NCBI RefSeq assembly: GCF_001280845.1
Contig: NZ_LGHP01000002.1
Span: forward strand, 985,613-1,049,612
Length of the DNA: 64,000 nucleotides
Direction: 5' to 3'
From: Bacillus sp. FJAT-28004
GTDB lineage: Bacteria; Bacillota; Bacilli; Paenibacillales; Paenibacillaceae
Under the pieces are notes generated by a model, which saw only the letters and a list, made by a program, of their open reading frames with translations, did not search any database and was not told where the DNA came from. Made by a program: the position numbers and the translations under genes. This document shows, in pieces, positions 57,180 through 64,000 of this stretch. The stretch's first letter is position 1, and every line of letters starts with the position of its first letter.

Positions 57180-59519
57180 ATGATGAAAAAAAGAATTAGA
57201 TTGCGGACAATGTTGTTTGGAGGGGTAATGACCCTCCTTTTTCTCGTTTTAATAAGCAGAATTTATGTAGTGCAAGTAGTAGAAGGCGCCAAATGGTATG
57301 GACTAGCGAAGGAAAGATGGTCCACTGAAGAAAAGATGCTGGCTAAGCGAGGAACGATAGCCGACCGTAACGGAAGCGTTCTGGCAATGGATACGATCGC
57401 TTATAATGTAACTTTAAATCCAAAGCTGATTAACGAAGAGGACCTTACTGAAGAAATCATAAATGGTTTGCATGATATCCTTGGCATTTCTAAGGAAGAG
57501 CTTCGTAAAAATGTATCTGCCAAAAAAGATGACGGGAATTATTATGTATATCGGGAGGTGCGTAACGGAGGCTGGCAAATAGACAAAGCACATGCCGATA
57601 AAATTAAACAGTTCCGTGAAGATTTAGCTAAAGAAAAGGAGGTATATAGCGTTGGCATCGATTTGCAAGAAAATTTGAAACGTTATTATCCTAGAAAATC
57701 TTTAGCAGCACAGCTTGTAGGTTATTTGGACAAAGATGGTGTCGCGATGACCGGTGTCGAAGCCTCCTTTAATGAGCAGCTCAAGGGCGAAGACGGCTAT
57801 ATCAAGTACGAGAAGGACGGGAAACGCGTTCAGCTCGCTGAGGGAGAAGTAGACTACAAGCCAGCCAAAGACGGGCAATTAGTACAGCTCACTATCGATA
57901 ATGAGATTCAGCATTACGTTGAGGAAGCACTGCAGGAAATAATGAAAAATTATTCTCCTAAGAGTGCTACAGCGATTGCTGCTGACCCGAATACAATGGA
58001 GATTTTGGCGATGGCAAACATGCCGCAATATGACCCCAATGAATATTGGAAAAACAATTCGAACTCATACAATCATGCGATTAAGTCTTTATATGAGCCT
58101 GGTTCAACTTTCAAAATCGTAACGTTAGCCTCCGCAGTTGAAGAAGGTGTATTCAATCCGGATGAATTATACAAATCGGGTCAAATCAAGATCAAAGGTG
58201 TACAAAGCCCGATCCGCGATATCAAACGAGAGGGATGGGGTACAATCTCGTTTTTGGACGGGTTGAAGTATTCTAGTAACGTTGCATTCGTCAAGCTTGG
58301 ATATGAAAGGTTAGGCGCTGAGAAGCTGAGAGAATATTATACGAATTTTGGTTTTGGGCAAAAAACAGGAATTAAGCTTGGAAATGAGCAAAGCGGCACG
58401 ATTAACTTTAAATACCCGAGTGAAATCGCGAATGCTACCTTTGGACAAGGGGTTGTTACGGTCACACCTATTCAACAGGTGGCGGCTGTCGCGGCTGTAG
58501 CTAACGGAGGAAAGCTGTTTCAACCGCAAATCGTAAAAAGTACGACGGACCCGTCGACCAAAACGACAACAACTTTCGAACCGAAGATGGTTCGTCAAGT
58601 CATCTCTGAGGAAAGCTCTCGTAAAGTCGGCGAGTATTTGGAGCAGGTCGTATCGGATCAGGATAAGGGCTCCGGTAAAAACGCTTATATCGAGGGCTAC
58701 CGCGTAGCGGGTAAAACAGGAACAGCCCAAAAGGTTACTACTGTAGATGGGAAAAGCGGCTATTCTGATTCCAAATACGTTGTTTCCTTTATTGGTTACG
58801 CGCCAGTTGACAATCCGAAAATCGTCGTTTATGTCGTCGTAGATGAACCGAATACTACATTTGCTTCAGGGGGAAAGATTGCCGCTCCGGCATTTAAACA
58901 AATCGTCCTCAAAAGCTTGCGTAAGATGGGGGTAGCTCCTAACTATCCGGCTGGTTCCGAAAATTTGAAGAAGGAAGCGACGATAACGGTTCCAGATTTG
59001 ACAGGGCTTAATGTTCCACAGGCCAAAGCGGAATTAAAAGCAAAGGCGATGACATTTGAATTAATCGGAAATGGTAAAACCGTGCTGCAGCAAATTCCTG
59101 CGGCAGGTTCAGCCGTACACCCGACACAGCGTATTTATTTGATAACGGAGCAGCGAGAGAAGCTGGCTATTCCAGATTTAACCGGTGTGTCGCTGCGGGA
59201 TGCTTTAGAATTAACTTCGCTCATCGGCATTCGCCTCATACCCGAAGGGCAAGGGTTTGTCGTTTCTCAGAAGCAAGAGACATTAAACAAGGTAAGGGTG
59301 TTAAAGGTCGTACTAGCTCCGCCGAAAGGTACGGAAGGCCAATCCGGCAATACGGATACAAGCCCCGATGCGAAAGAAGCGGATAATAAGGGAAGTGAAG
59401 CTGGTACCGAAGGTGAAGCTGGTTCGGAAGGTGGAACAACCAAAGGTCAATCAACATCAAATGGTGAACAGGAAGCTAATTCCAATACAAGCAGTAATGG
59501 AAACGCAACGCCGGAATAA
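57180..59519 (+). CDS. pbpB: Septal transpeptidase PBP2B (FtsI family) with PASTA domains
   Basis: A 779-residue class B penicillin-binding protein required for septum synthesis. N-terminal membrane helix (about 10-30), a pedestal domain (about 45-210), and a transpeptidase domain with active Ser309 in EPGSTFK, SSN in YSSNVAFVKLG (about 362) and KTG at 512-514 in AGKTGTAQK. Two PASTA domains follow (about 600-665, VPDLTGLNVPQAKAELKAK, and 665-725, IPDLTGVSLRDALEL). A Gly/Ser/Asn/Glu-rich tail closes the chain. It pairs with FtsW and is activated by FtsL/DivIC. The start may be ATG 57180 or 57183. Ten bases separate it from ftsL, and 136 bases from spoVD. Confidence 0.95.
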   Translation: MMKKRIRLRTMLFGGVMTLLFLVLISRIYVVQVVEGAKWYGLAKERWSTEEKMLAKRGTIADRNGSVLAMDTIAYNVTLNPKLINEEDLTEEIINGLHDILGISKEELRKNVSAKKDDGNYYVYREVRNGGWQIDKAHADKIKQFREDLAKEKEVYSVGIDLQENLKRYYPRKSLAAQLVGYLDKDGVAMTGVEASFNEQLKGEDGYIKYEKDGKRVQLAEGEVDYKPAKDGQLVQLTIDNEIQHYVEEALQEIMKNYSPKSATAIAADPNTMEILAMANMPQYDPNEYWKNNSNSYNHAIKSLYEPGSTFKIVTLASAVEEGVFNPDELYKSGQIKIKGVQSPIRDIKREGWGTISFLDGLKYSSNVAFVKLGYERLGAEKLREYYTNFGFGQKTGIKLGNEQSGTINFKYPSEIANATFGQGVVTVTPIQQVAAVAAVANGGKLFQPQIVKSTTDPSTKTTTTFEPKMVRQVISEESSRKVGEYLEQVVSDQDKGSGKNAYIEGYRVAGKTGTAQKVTTVDGKSGYSDSKYVVSFIGYAPVDNPKIVVYVVVDEPNTTFASGGKIAAPAFKQIVLKSLRKMGVAPNYPAGSENLKKEATITVPDLTGLNVPQAKAELKAKAMTFELIGNGKTVLQQIPAAGSAVHPTQRIYLITEQREKLAIPDLTGVSLRDALELTSLIGIRLIPEGQGFVVSQKQETLNKVRVLKVVLAPPKGTEGQSGNTDTSPDAKEADNKGSEAGTEGEAGSEGGTTKGQSTSNGEQEANSNTSSNGNATPE

Positions 59520-59655
59520 ACATATATCTTTAATTTAGAGTAAGTCGTGTGCCGTTGTTCAAAGCTTGTTCTATCGTCCGCTTGTCCCGAATAATCTGGG
59601 AATGAGCGTAATTGAGCGCTCCTTTCGAAACAGTTAAGCGGAGGGGGAACAAGTT

Positions 59656-61596
59656 ATGAAGGTATCCAATGTAACGGTTAGACGACGTTTATTTATCGTG
59701 CTTATACTTGCTGGGGTGTCATTCCTGGCTTTATGTGTGAGACTTAGCTTTGTACAACTATGGCAGGGTGAGAAACTGGCAGATAAAGCAGAGGATTCTT
59801 GGAGACGCAACATCCCATATGTGGCCAAACGAGGCGAAATTGTTGATCGCAACGGTATTCAGCTCGCCTACAACGTAAGCTCTCCTACGGTATATGCGAT
59901 ACCTGTCCAAATCAAAGATCAACAAGCTGCGGCTGCGGCACTTGCTCCGCTGCTCGACATGTCGCAAGAAACGCTTTATAAAAAAATTAAAACAAGAGCG
60001 TTAATTGTTAAACTTGGCCCAGGCGGACGCAAAATTACGATTGATAAAGCTGAACAAATTCGTGAGTTAGGTCTTGATGGCATCGTTGTTGCCGAAGACA
60101 ACAAACGATTTTATCCATATGGCAGTTTAGCAGCGCATGTGCTCGGTTTTACGGGAATCGATAATCAAGGCTTAACGGGTATTGAAGCGAAATACAATTC
60201 AGAGCTTAGCGGAATTGGCGGCAGCGTATCCTTCTTGTCAGACGCAGCGGGAAGGCAGATGCCTAATTCTTCGGACACTTATGTGGAACCAAAGGACGGG
60301 CTTACGATGCAGCTTACGATCGATAAGCAAATTCAGACGGTTATGGAGCGAGAACTTGATCAAGCAATGACGAATTTGCAGCCAAATGGTATAATCGCGA
60401 TTGCGATGGATCCGAATAACGGGGAAATTCTTGGCATGGCGAGCAGACCTACCTATGAACCAGACAAGTATCGTGAGGTTCCGACTGAAGTATACAATCG
60501 AAATCTTCCAATATGGATGACATACGAGCCCGGTTCCACCTTTAAAATTATTACGCTTGCTGCAGCACTAGAGGAAAAAAAGGTTGATTTGAAAAACGAA
60601 CGTTTTTTTGATCCAGGTGCTATTGAGGTGGGCGGTGCTAGGCTTCGCTGCTGGAAAAAGGGCGGACATGGCAGCCAGACATTTCTAGAGGTTGTTGAGA
60701 ACTCCTGTAACCCAGGGTTTGTAACGCTTGGTCAGAGACTTGGCAAGGATAAACTATTTGAATATATTAAAAACTTTGGCTTCGGGACGAAGACAGGCAT
60801 CGATATCGGCGGCGAGGAAAATGGGATCTTATTTAAGCTCAGTCAGGTTGGACCCGTGGAACTTGCCACAACTGCTTTTGGTCAAGGGGTTTCAGTTACA
60901 CCCATTCAGCAAATAACGGCGGTATCCGCAGCAATTAACGGCGGTACGCTGTATAAACCCCATGTAGCAAAAGCATGGATAAACCCGGAGACGGGAGCGA
61001 CCGTAGAAACAGTAGAATCGGTTGCGGTAAGAAAGGTAATTTCCGAGGAAACGTCCAAGCAGGTGCGTGAAGCGCTTGAGAGCGTCGTTGCCAAAGGAAC
61101 AGGCCGCAATGCATTTATTGATGGTTACCGTGTAGGAGGCAAGACAGGTACTGCGCAAAAGGTTATTAACGGACGTTATTCTCCCAATGAGCATATCGTA
61201 TCCTTTGTTGGCTTCGCTCCTGCAGATGATCCGAAGATCGTCATTTATGTAGCGGTTGACAATCCGCAAGGTATTCAGTTCGGAGGTGTCGTTGCAGCGC
61301 CGATCGTTCGCAATATGTTGGAGGATGCGCTCACCATTCTTGAAGTTCCAGCTCGTGAGAAGCAGATCGACCGCATTTATAAGTATGGTGAAACGCCTAT
61401 TGTAACGGTACCGAACTTGATTGGCAAAACGGTGTCCGATTTGTATGAGGATATGAATATGAATTTCAATCTGAGTACAGCTGGTTCTGGAAAAACCGTC
61501 ATACGCCAAGCTCCAGCTGCTGGAACCCGTGTGGATCGTGGATCGACGATTCGGATCTATTTGGGTGAAGAAGATAATATATCCCACTCGCATTGA
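59656..61596 (+). CDS. spoVD: Sporulation-specific PBP SpoVD
   Basis: A 646-residue class B penicillin-binding protein that builds spore cortex peptidoglycan in the mother cell, partnering SpoVE. Topology: short cytoplasmic start, membrane helix (about 12-32), pedestal, then a transpeptidase domain with Ser294 in EPGSTFK, SCN in VENSCNPGFV (about 348), and KTG at 496-498 in GKTGTAQK. One C-terminal PASTA domain (about 578-640, VPNLIGKTVSDLYEDM) distinguishes SpoVD. The two Cys residues of B. subtilis SpoVD that StoA reduces are matched by Cys332 and Cys349 approximately. A ribosome site AGCGGAGGGGG precedes ATG. As in B. subtilis it follows pbpB and precedes murE. No sigma-E promoter could be made out in the 136-base gap. 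Confidence 0.94.
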   Translation: MKVSNVTVRRRLFIVLILAGVSFLALCVRLSFVQLWQGEKLADKAEDSWRRNIPYVAKRGEIVDRNGIQLAYNVSSPTVYAIPVQIKDQQAAAAALAPLLDMSQETLYKKIKTRALIVKLGPGGRKITIDKAEQIRELGLDGIVVAEDNKRFYPYGSLAAHVLGFTGIDNQGLTGIEAKYNSELSGIGGSVSFLSDAAGRQMPNSSDTYVEPKDGLTMQLTIDKQIQTVMERELDQAMTNLQPNGIIAIAMDPNNGEILGMASRPTYEPDKYREVPTEVYNRNLPIWMTYEPGSTFKIITLAAALEEKKVDLKNERFFDPGAIEVGGARLRCWKKGGHGSQTFLEVVENSCNPGFVTLGQRLGKDKLFEYIKNFGFGTKTGIDIGGEENGILFKLSQVGPVELATTAFGQGVSVTPIQQITAVSAAINGGTLYKPHVAKAWINPETGATVETVESVAVRKVISEETSKQVREALESVVAKGTGRNAFIDGYRVGGKTGTAQKVINGRYSPNEHIVSFVGFAPADDPKIVIYVAVDNPQGIQFGGVVAAPIVRNMLEDALTILEVPAREKQIDRIYKYGETPIVTVPNLIGKTVSDLYEDMNMNFNLSTAGSGKTVIRQAPAAGTRVDRGSTIRIYLGEEDNISHSH

Positions 61597-61670
61597 CTAT
61601 AATGGTAGTTAACGAGGGTGCCGCAGGCGGGTAAGTTTGTACGTCGGCGCTTAAGGGAGGAGCTGGGCAG

Positions 61671-63158
61671 ATGCGATTAAAGGATGTTGCGGAATTGCTT
61701 ATAGCCTCACGGCTGATAGGCGATGGAGAAACGGAACTGACTGGCATTGAGACGGATTCACGAAGCGTAAGTGAGGGGCAATTGTTTATTTGCTTGAGAG
61801 GACACACCGTTGATGGACATTCGTTTGCCCCCCAAGCGGTTGCCTCCGGAGCAGCAGCGCTAATAGCGGAACGGAAGCTGGACCTGCTGGTACCGCAGAT
61901 TATTGTAAGAGATTGCCGTCTTGCCATGGCTGTAATTGCTAATTATTATTATAGACAGCCAAGTCAAACACTTAAGCTGATCGGTGTAACGGGGACGAAT
62001 GGGAAGACAACAACAACTTATTTAATTGAACAAATTTTAAATGATCAGTGCAAGCCTACAGGTGTCATCGGTACGATAGAACGTCGTTACGCAGGGCAAT
62101 CGTTCCCTATGACAAGTACGACGCCGCAAACACTTCAACTGCAAAGTTACCTCGGTGAGATGCGGGATGCGGGCACGCAGTATTGTGCGATTGAAGTGTC
62201 TTCTCATGCACTCGAGCAAGGGCGGGTGAAGGGTTGCCGCTTCCGCACGGCAGTATTTACAAATCTAACGCAGGACCATCTGGATTACCATGAAACGATG
62301 AGTCGATATGCGGCGGTGAAGGGATTGTTCTTCTCGAGGCTTGGCAATGTGTATGCTTCTGCGGAAAGCGATCGATCCTATGCGGTTCTTAATGCGGACG
62401 ATGCCTTATCAGCAGAATATGCAGAGCTCACAGCGGCAGAAGTTATAACCTATGCGATCGATAAGGAAGCTGATGTACGCGCAACGAATATTCGAATAAC
62501 AGCGCAGGGAACAACATTTCATGTTCATACATTCCGAGGCGAGACGGATATAACACTGCAAATGGCTGGCAAGTTCAATGTTTACAACGCTCTTGCCGCA
62601 ATAAGCGCTGTACTTCTTGAAGGCGTGGAACTAGAGGCGATTGCCCACAGTCTAAGCATCATTCCTGGCGTTCCCGGAAGAGTCGAAGCGGTTAATGCCG
62701 GGCAAGCATTTGCAGTAATTGTAGATTATGCTCATACACCGGATGGTTTGGAAAATGTACTCAGAGCTATTCAGCAGTTTGCGGAAAATCGGATTATTTG
62801 TGTGTTTGGCTGTGGTGGTGATCGCGATCGCTCCAAGCGGCCGCTAATGGGAAATATTGCAGTGAAGTACGCAGATTACGCTATCATAACATCAGATAAC
62901 CCGCGCTCGGAACCACCTGAGGCGATATTAAAGGATATTGAGGATGGGTTAATAAATAGCAAAATTGATCCTTCAACTTATGAATTAATTGTTGATCGTA
63001 AAGCAGCCATTCAAAAAGCGGTTGAAATGGCAAGCCTCGGCGATGTAGTATTGATTGCGGGGAAAGGTCATGAAACCTACCAGGATATTAACGGAGTCAA
63101 ATATCCATTTGACGATCGAAAAGTAGCGAAAGCAGCGATAAGGGGAATCATACATTGA
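61671..63158 (+). CDS. murE: UDP-MurNAc-tripeptide synthetase MurE (meso-DAP adding)
   Basis: A 495-residue ATP-dependent ligase adding the third residue to UDP-MurNAc-Ala-Glu. N-domain TDSRSVSEGQLFICLRG (about 28-45), P-loop GVTGTNGKTTTTYLIEQIL (about 105-123), SSHALEQGRVKGCRF, and the C-domain with DNPR at 409-412 (SDNPRSEPPE). The DNPR motif selects meso-diaminopimelate, so the wall is A1gamma type as in Bacillus and Paenibacillus. The Lys in FNLTQDHLDYHE region (about 200) should be carbamylated. The start has GGGAGGAGC 6 bases upstream. Its stop overlaps the murF start by four bases (TTGA). Confidence 0.96.
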   Translation: MRLKDVAELLIASRLIGDGETELTGIETDSRSVSEGQLFICLRGHTVDGHSFAPQAVASGAAALIAERKLDLLVPQIIVRDCRLAMAVIANYYYRQPSQTLKLIGVTGTNGKTTTTYLIEQILNDQCKPTGVIGTIERRYAGQSFPMTSTTPQTLQLQSYLGEMRDAGTQYCAIEVSSHALEQGRVKGCRFRTAVFTNLTQDHLDYHETMSRYAAVKGLFFSRLGNVYASAESDRSYAVLNADDALSAEYAELTAAEVITYAIDKEADVRATNIRITAQGTTFHVHTFRGETDITLQMAGKFNVYNALAAISAVLLEGVELEAIAHSLSIIPGVPGRVEAVNAGQAFAVIVDYAHTPDGLENVLRAIQQFAENRIICVFGCGGDRDRSKRPLMGNIAVKYADYAIITSDNPRSEPPEAILKDIEDGLINSKIDPSTYELIVDRKAAIQKAVEMASLGDVVLIAGKGHETYQDINGVKYPFDDRKVAKAAIRGIIH

Positions 63159-64000
63159 TTAAACGTACCATCAAACAAATTGCCGAAATGAGCGGCGCTA
63201 AATGGAATGGAAATAATGCAGATCTTAATATAACGGGTGTAACAACTGACTCGCGGCAGGCTGCTGCGGGCCAGTTGTTCGTACCGCTCGTCGGCGAGCT
63301 ATTTGACGGGCATGCCTATCTGGAGCAAGCTATTGCTAACGGAGCGGTTGCTGCCCTTTGGCAGAAAGGTCGCGAGGTGCCGGCCACTCTTGAGGGTGTG
63401 CCACTGCTCATCGTTGGAGATACGTTAGTCGCTTTACAGCGGCTCGCAACCGCCTATCGCAGTGAGCTTGTCACTCGTGTTGTCGGCATTACAGGCAGCA
63501 ACGGTAAAACGACGACAAAGGATATGGCAGCTGCAATTCTCGGCACTTCCTATAAAGTCCACAAAACAGAAGGGAATTTGAACAATCATATCGGCTTGCC
63601 GCTGACTGTGCTCCAGCTTGATGAGGATACGGAGGTAGCCGTGCTCGAGATGGGGATGAGCGGCTTCGGTGAAATTGAGCTATTAACAAAGATAGCACAG
63701 CCTGACGCTGCAATTATTACAAATATCGGTGACGCGCATTTGCTCCACCTCGGATCAAGAGCCGGTATTGCGAAGGCAAAGCTTGAAATTGCACTCGGAC
63801 TCAGCGAGGATGGTTTGCTGCTATTTAATGGCGACGAACCGCTTCTCGAAGCAGAGCTTGAGCGTTCAATACTTCCAGCGGGCATCGTACGCCGCACTTT
63901 TGGGTTAGCCCAGCAAAATGAATGGTCAGCGACAGACATTATCATTGAATCAGAAGCGGTGACGTTCACTGCTGTTTATAATGGAACGGCTAGTGGACTC
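63155..64000 (+). CDS. murF: UDP-MurNAc-tripeptide D-Ala-D-Ala ligase MurF (partial, 3' end outside window)
   Basis: The frame is open from the TTG at 63155 to the window edge, 282 codons, so the end is missing (full MurF is about 450 residues). It adds D-Ala-D-Ala to UDP-MurNAc-tripeptide, the last cytoplasmic step. Visible: N-domain TDSRQAAAGQLFVPLVGELFDGHAYL (about 29-54), P-loop GITGSNGKTTTKDMAAAIL (about 109-127), KTEGNLNNHIGLPLTVLQL (about 136-154), and LEMGMSGFGEIELLTKIA with ITNIGDAHLLHLGS. Both starts and stop of murE overlap TTGA, indicating coupling. An AAGGGG site is about 10 bases upstream. Confidence 0.96.
   Translation, partial: MIKRTIKQIAEMSGAKWNGNNADLNITGVTTDSRQAAAGQLFVPLVGELFDGHAYLEQAIANGAVAALWQKGREVPATLEGVPLLIVGDTLVALQRLATAYRSELVTRVVGITGSNGKTTTKDMAAAILGTSYKVHKTEGNLNNHIGLPLTVLQLDEDTEVAVLEMGMSGFGEIELLTKIAQPDAAIITNIGDAHLLHLGSRAGIAKAKLEIALGLSEDGLLLFNGDEPLLEAELERSILPAGIVRRTFGLAQQNEWSATDIIIESEAVTFTAVYNGTASGL

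Noticed and set aside
59520..59655. Sigma-E promoter before spoVD
   Set aside because: No sequence with both expected boxes at proper spacing could be defended by eye.
60892..61593. 233-codon ORF on the minus strand
   Set aside because: It is fully antisense to the conserved 3' half of spoVD, has no ribosome site and codes for no recognisable motif.

Overview
The window is about 64 kb of chromosome from a low-to-mid GC, spore-forming Gram-positive bacterium, most likely Paenibacillus or a close relative in Paenibacillaceae. This rests on the gene content: spoVD, an RsfA/YlbO prespore regulator, a YlaJ/YhcN spore lipoprotein, bacillithiol synthesis (bshC), DUF2626 and YwaF-type proteins, AGGAGG ribosome sites, many TTG/GTG starts, and several blocks with Bacillus subtilis synteny (typA-ylaH...ylaJ-ylaK; ylbO-panE-yllA-bshC-mraZ-rsmH-ftsL-pbpB-spoVD-murE-murF). 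No phage, insertion sequence or CRISPR array was seen.

Layout. 1-5.9 kb: the tail of a TGGNR-repeat protein, a 2,4-dienoyl-CoA reductase (fadH) behind a FadR-like operator, an alpha/beta hydrolase, an amidase, a small DUF2536-like protein and a sugar:H+ symporter. 6-15 kb: a sugar-response locus. A membrane-anchored sugar-binding protein, a YesM-type kinase and a YesN-type regulator form one operon. It diverges from a fused two-domain ABC permease and a cytoplasmic family 2 glycoside hydrolase. 15-20.4 kb: a 39-residue membrane peptide, an M48 peptidase fused to ankyrin repeats, tRNA-Pro and tRNA-Thr, glycerate kinase, a CBS/CorC membrane protein and a DUF1836 protein. 20.4-22.4 kb: a cyclic-di-GMP-I riboswitch with a terminator controls a chemoreceptor.

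22.5-29.3 kb: six co-directional, tightly packed genes encode an Hsp90-family ATPase, a TPR-like helical protein, a UbiA/MenA-like prenyltransferase, a beta-sandwich protein, a histidine kinase and a LuxR-type regulator, ending at one terminator. This is the best candidate in the window for an undescribed system. 29.3-38.1 kb: YwaF-like and DUF2339 membrane proteins, a Frm2/CinD-like nitroreductase with a palindromic operator, a lytic transglycosylase, the NifZ-ThiI 4-thiouridine pair, two divergent TerC-family proteins and a small membrane protein.

38.1-48.4 kb: typA, ylaH, small unknown genes, an LCP wall ligase, the YlaJ-like lipoprotein, PhoH2/YlaK, an orphan solute-binding protein, a secreted coiled-coil protein, a MidA-type methyltransferase and a DUF2626 protein. 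48.6-64 kb: ylbO, panE, yllA, bshC, then ahcY and a DUF4349 lipoprotein (with an ECF-type promoter) placed before the division and cell wall cluster. That cluster opens with 10-bp-spaced MraZ boxes and runs mraZ-rsmH-ftsL-pbpB-spoVD-murE-murF, with murF cut by the window edge. Assignments come from reading motifs by eye; no database search was run.
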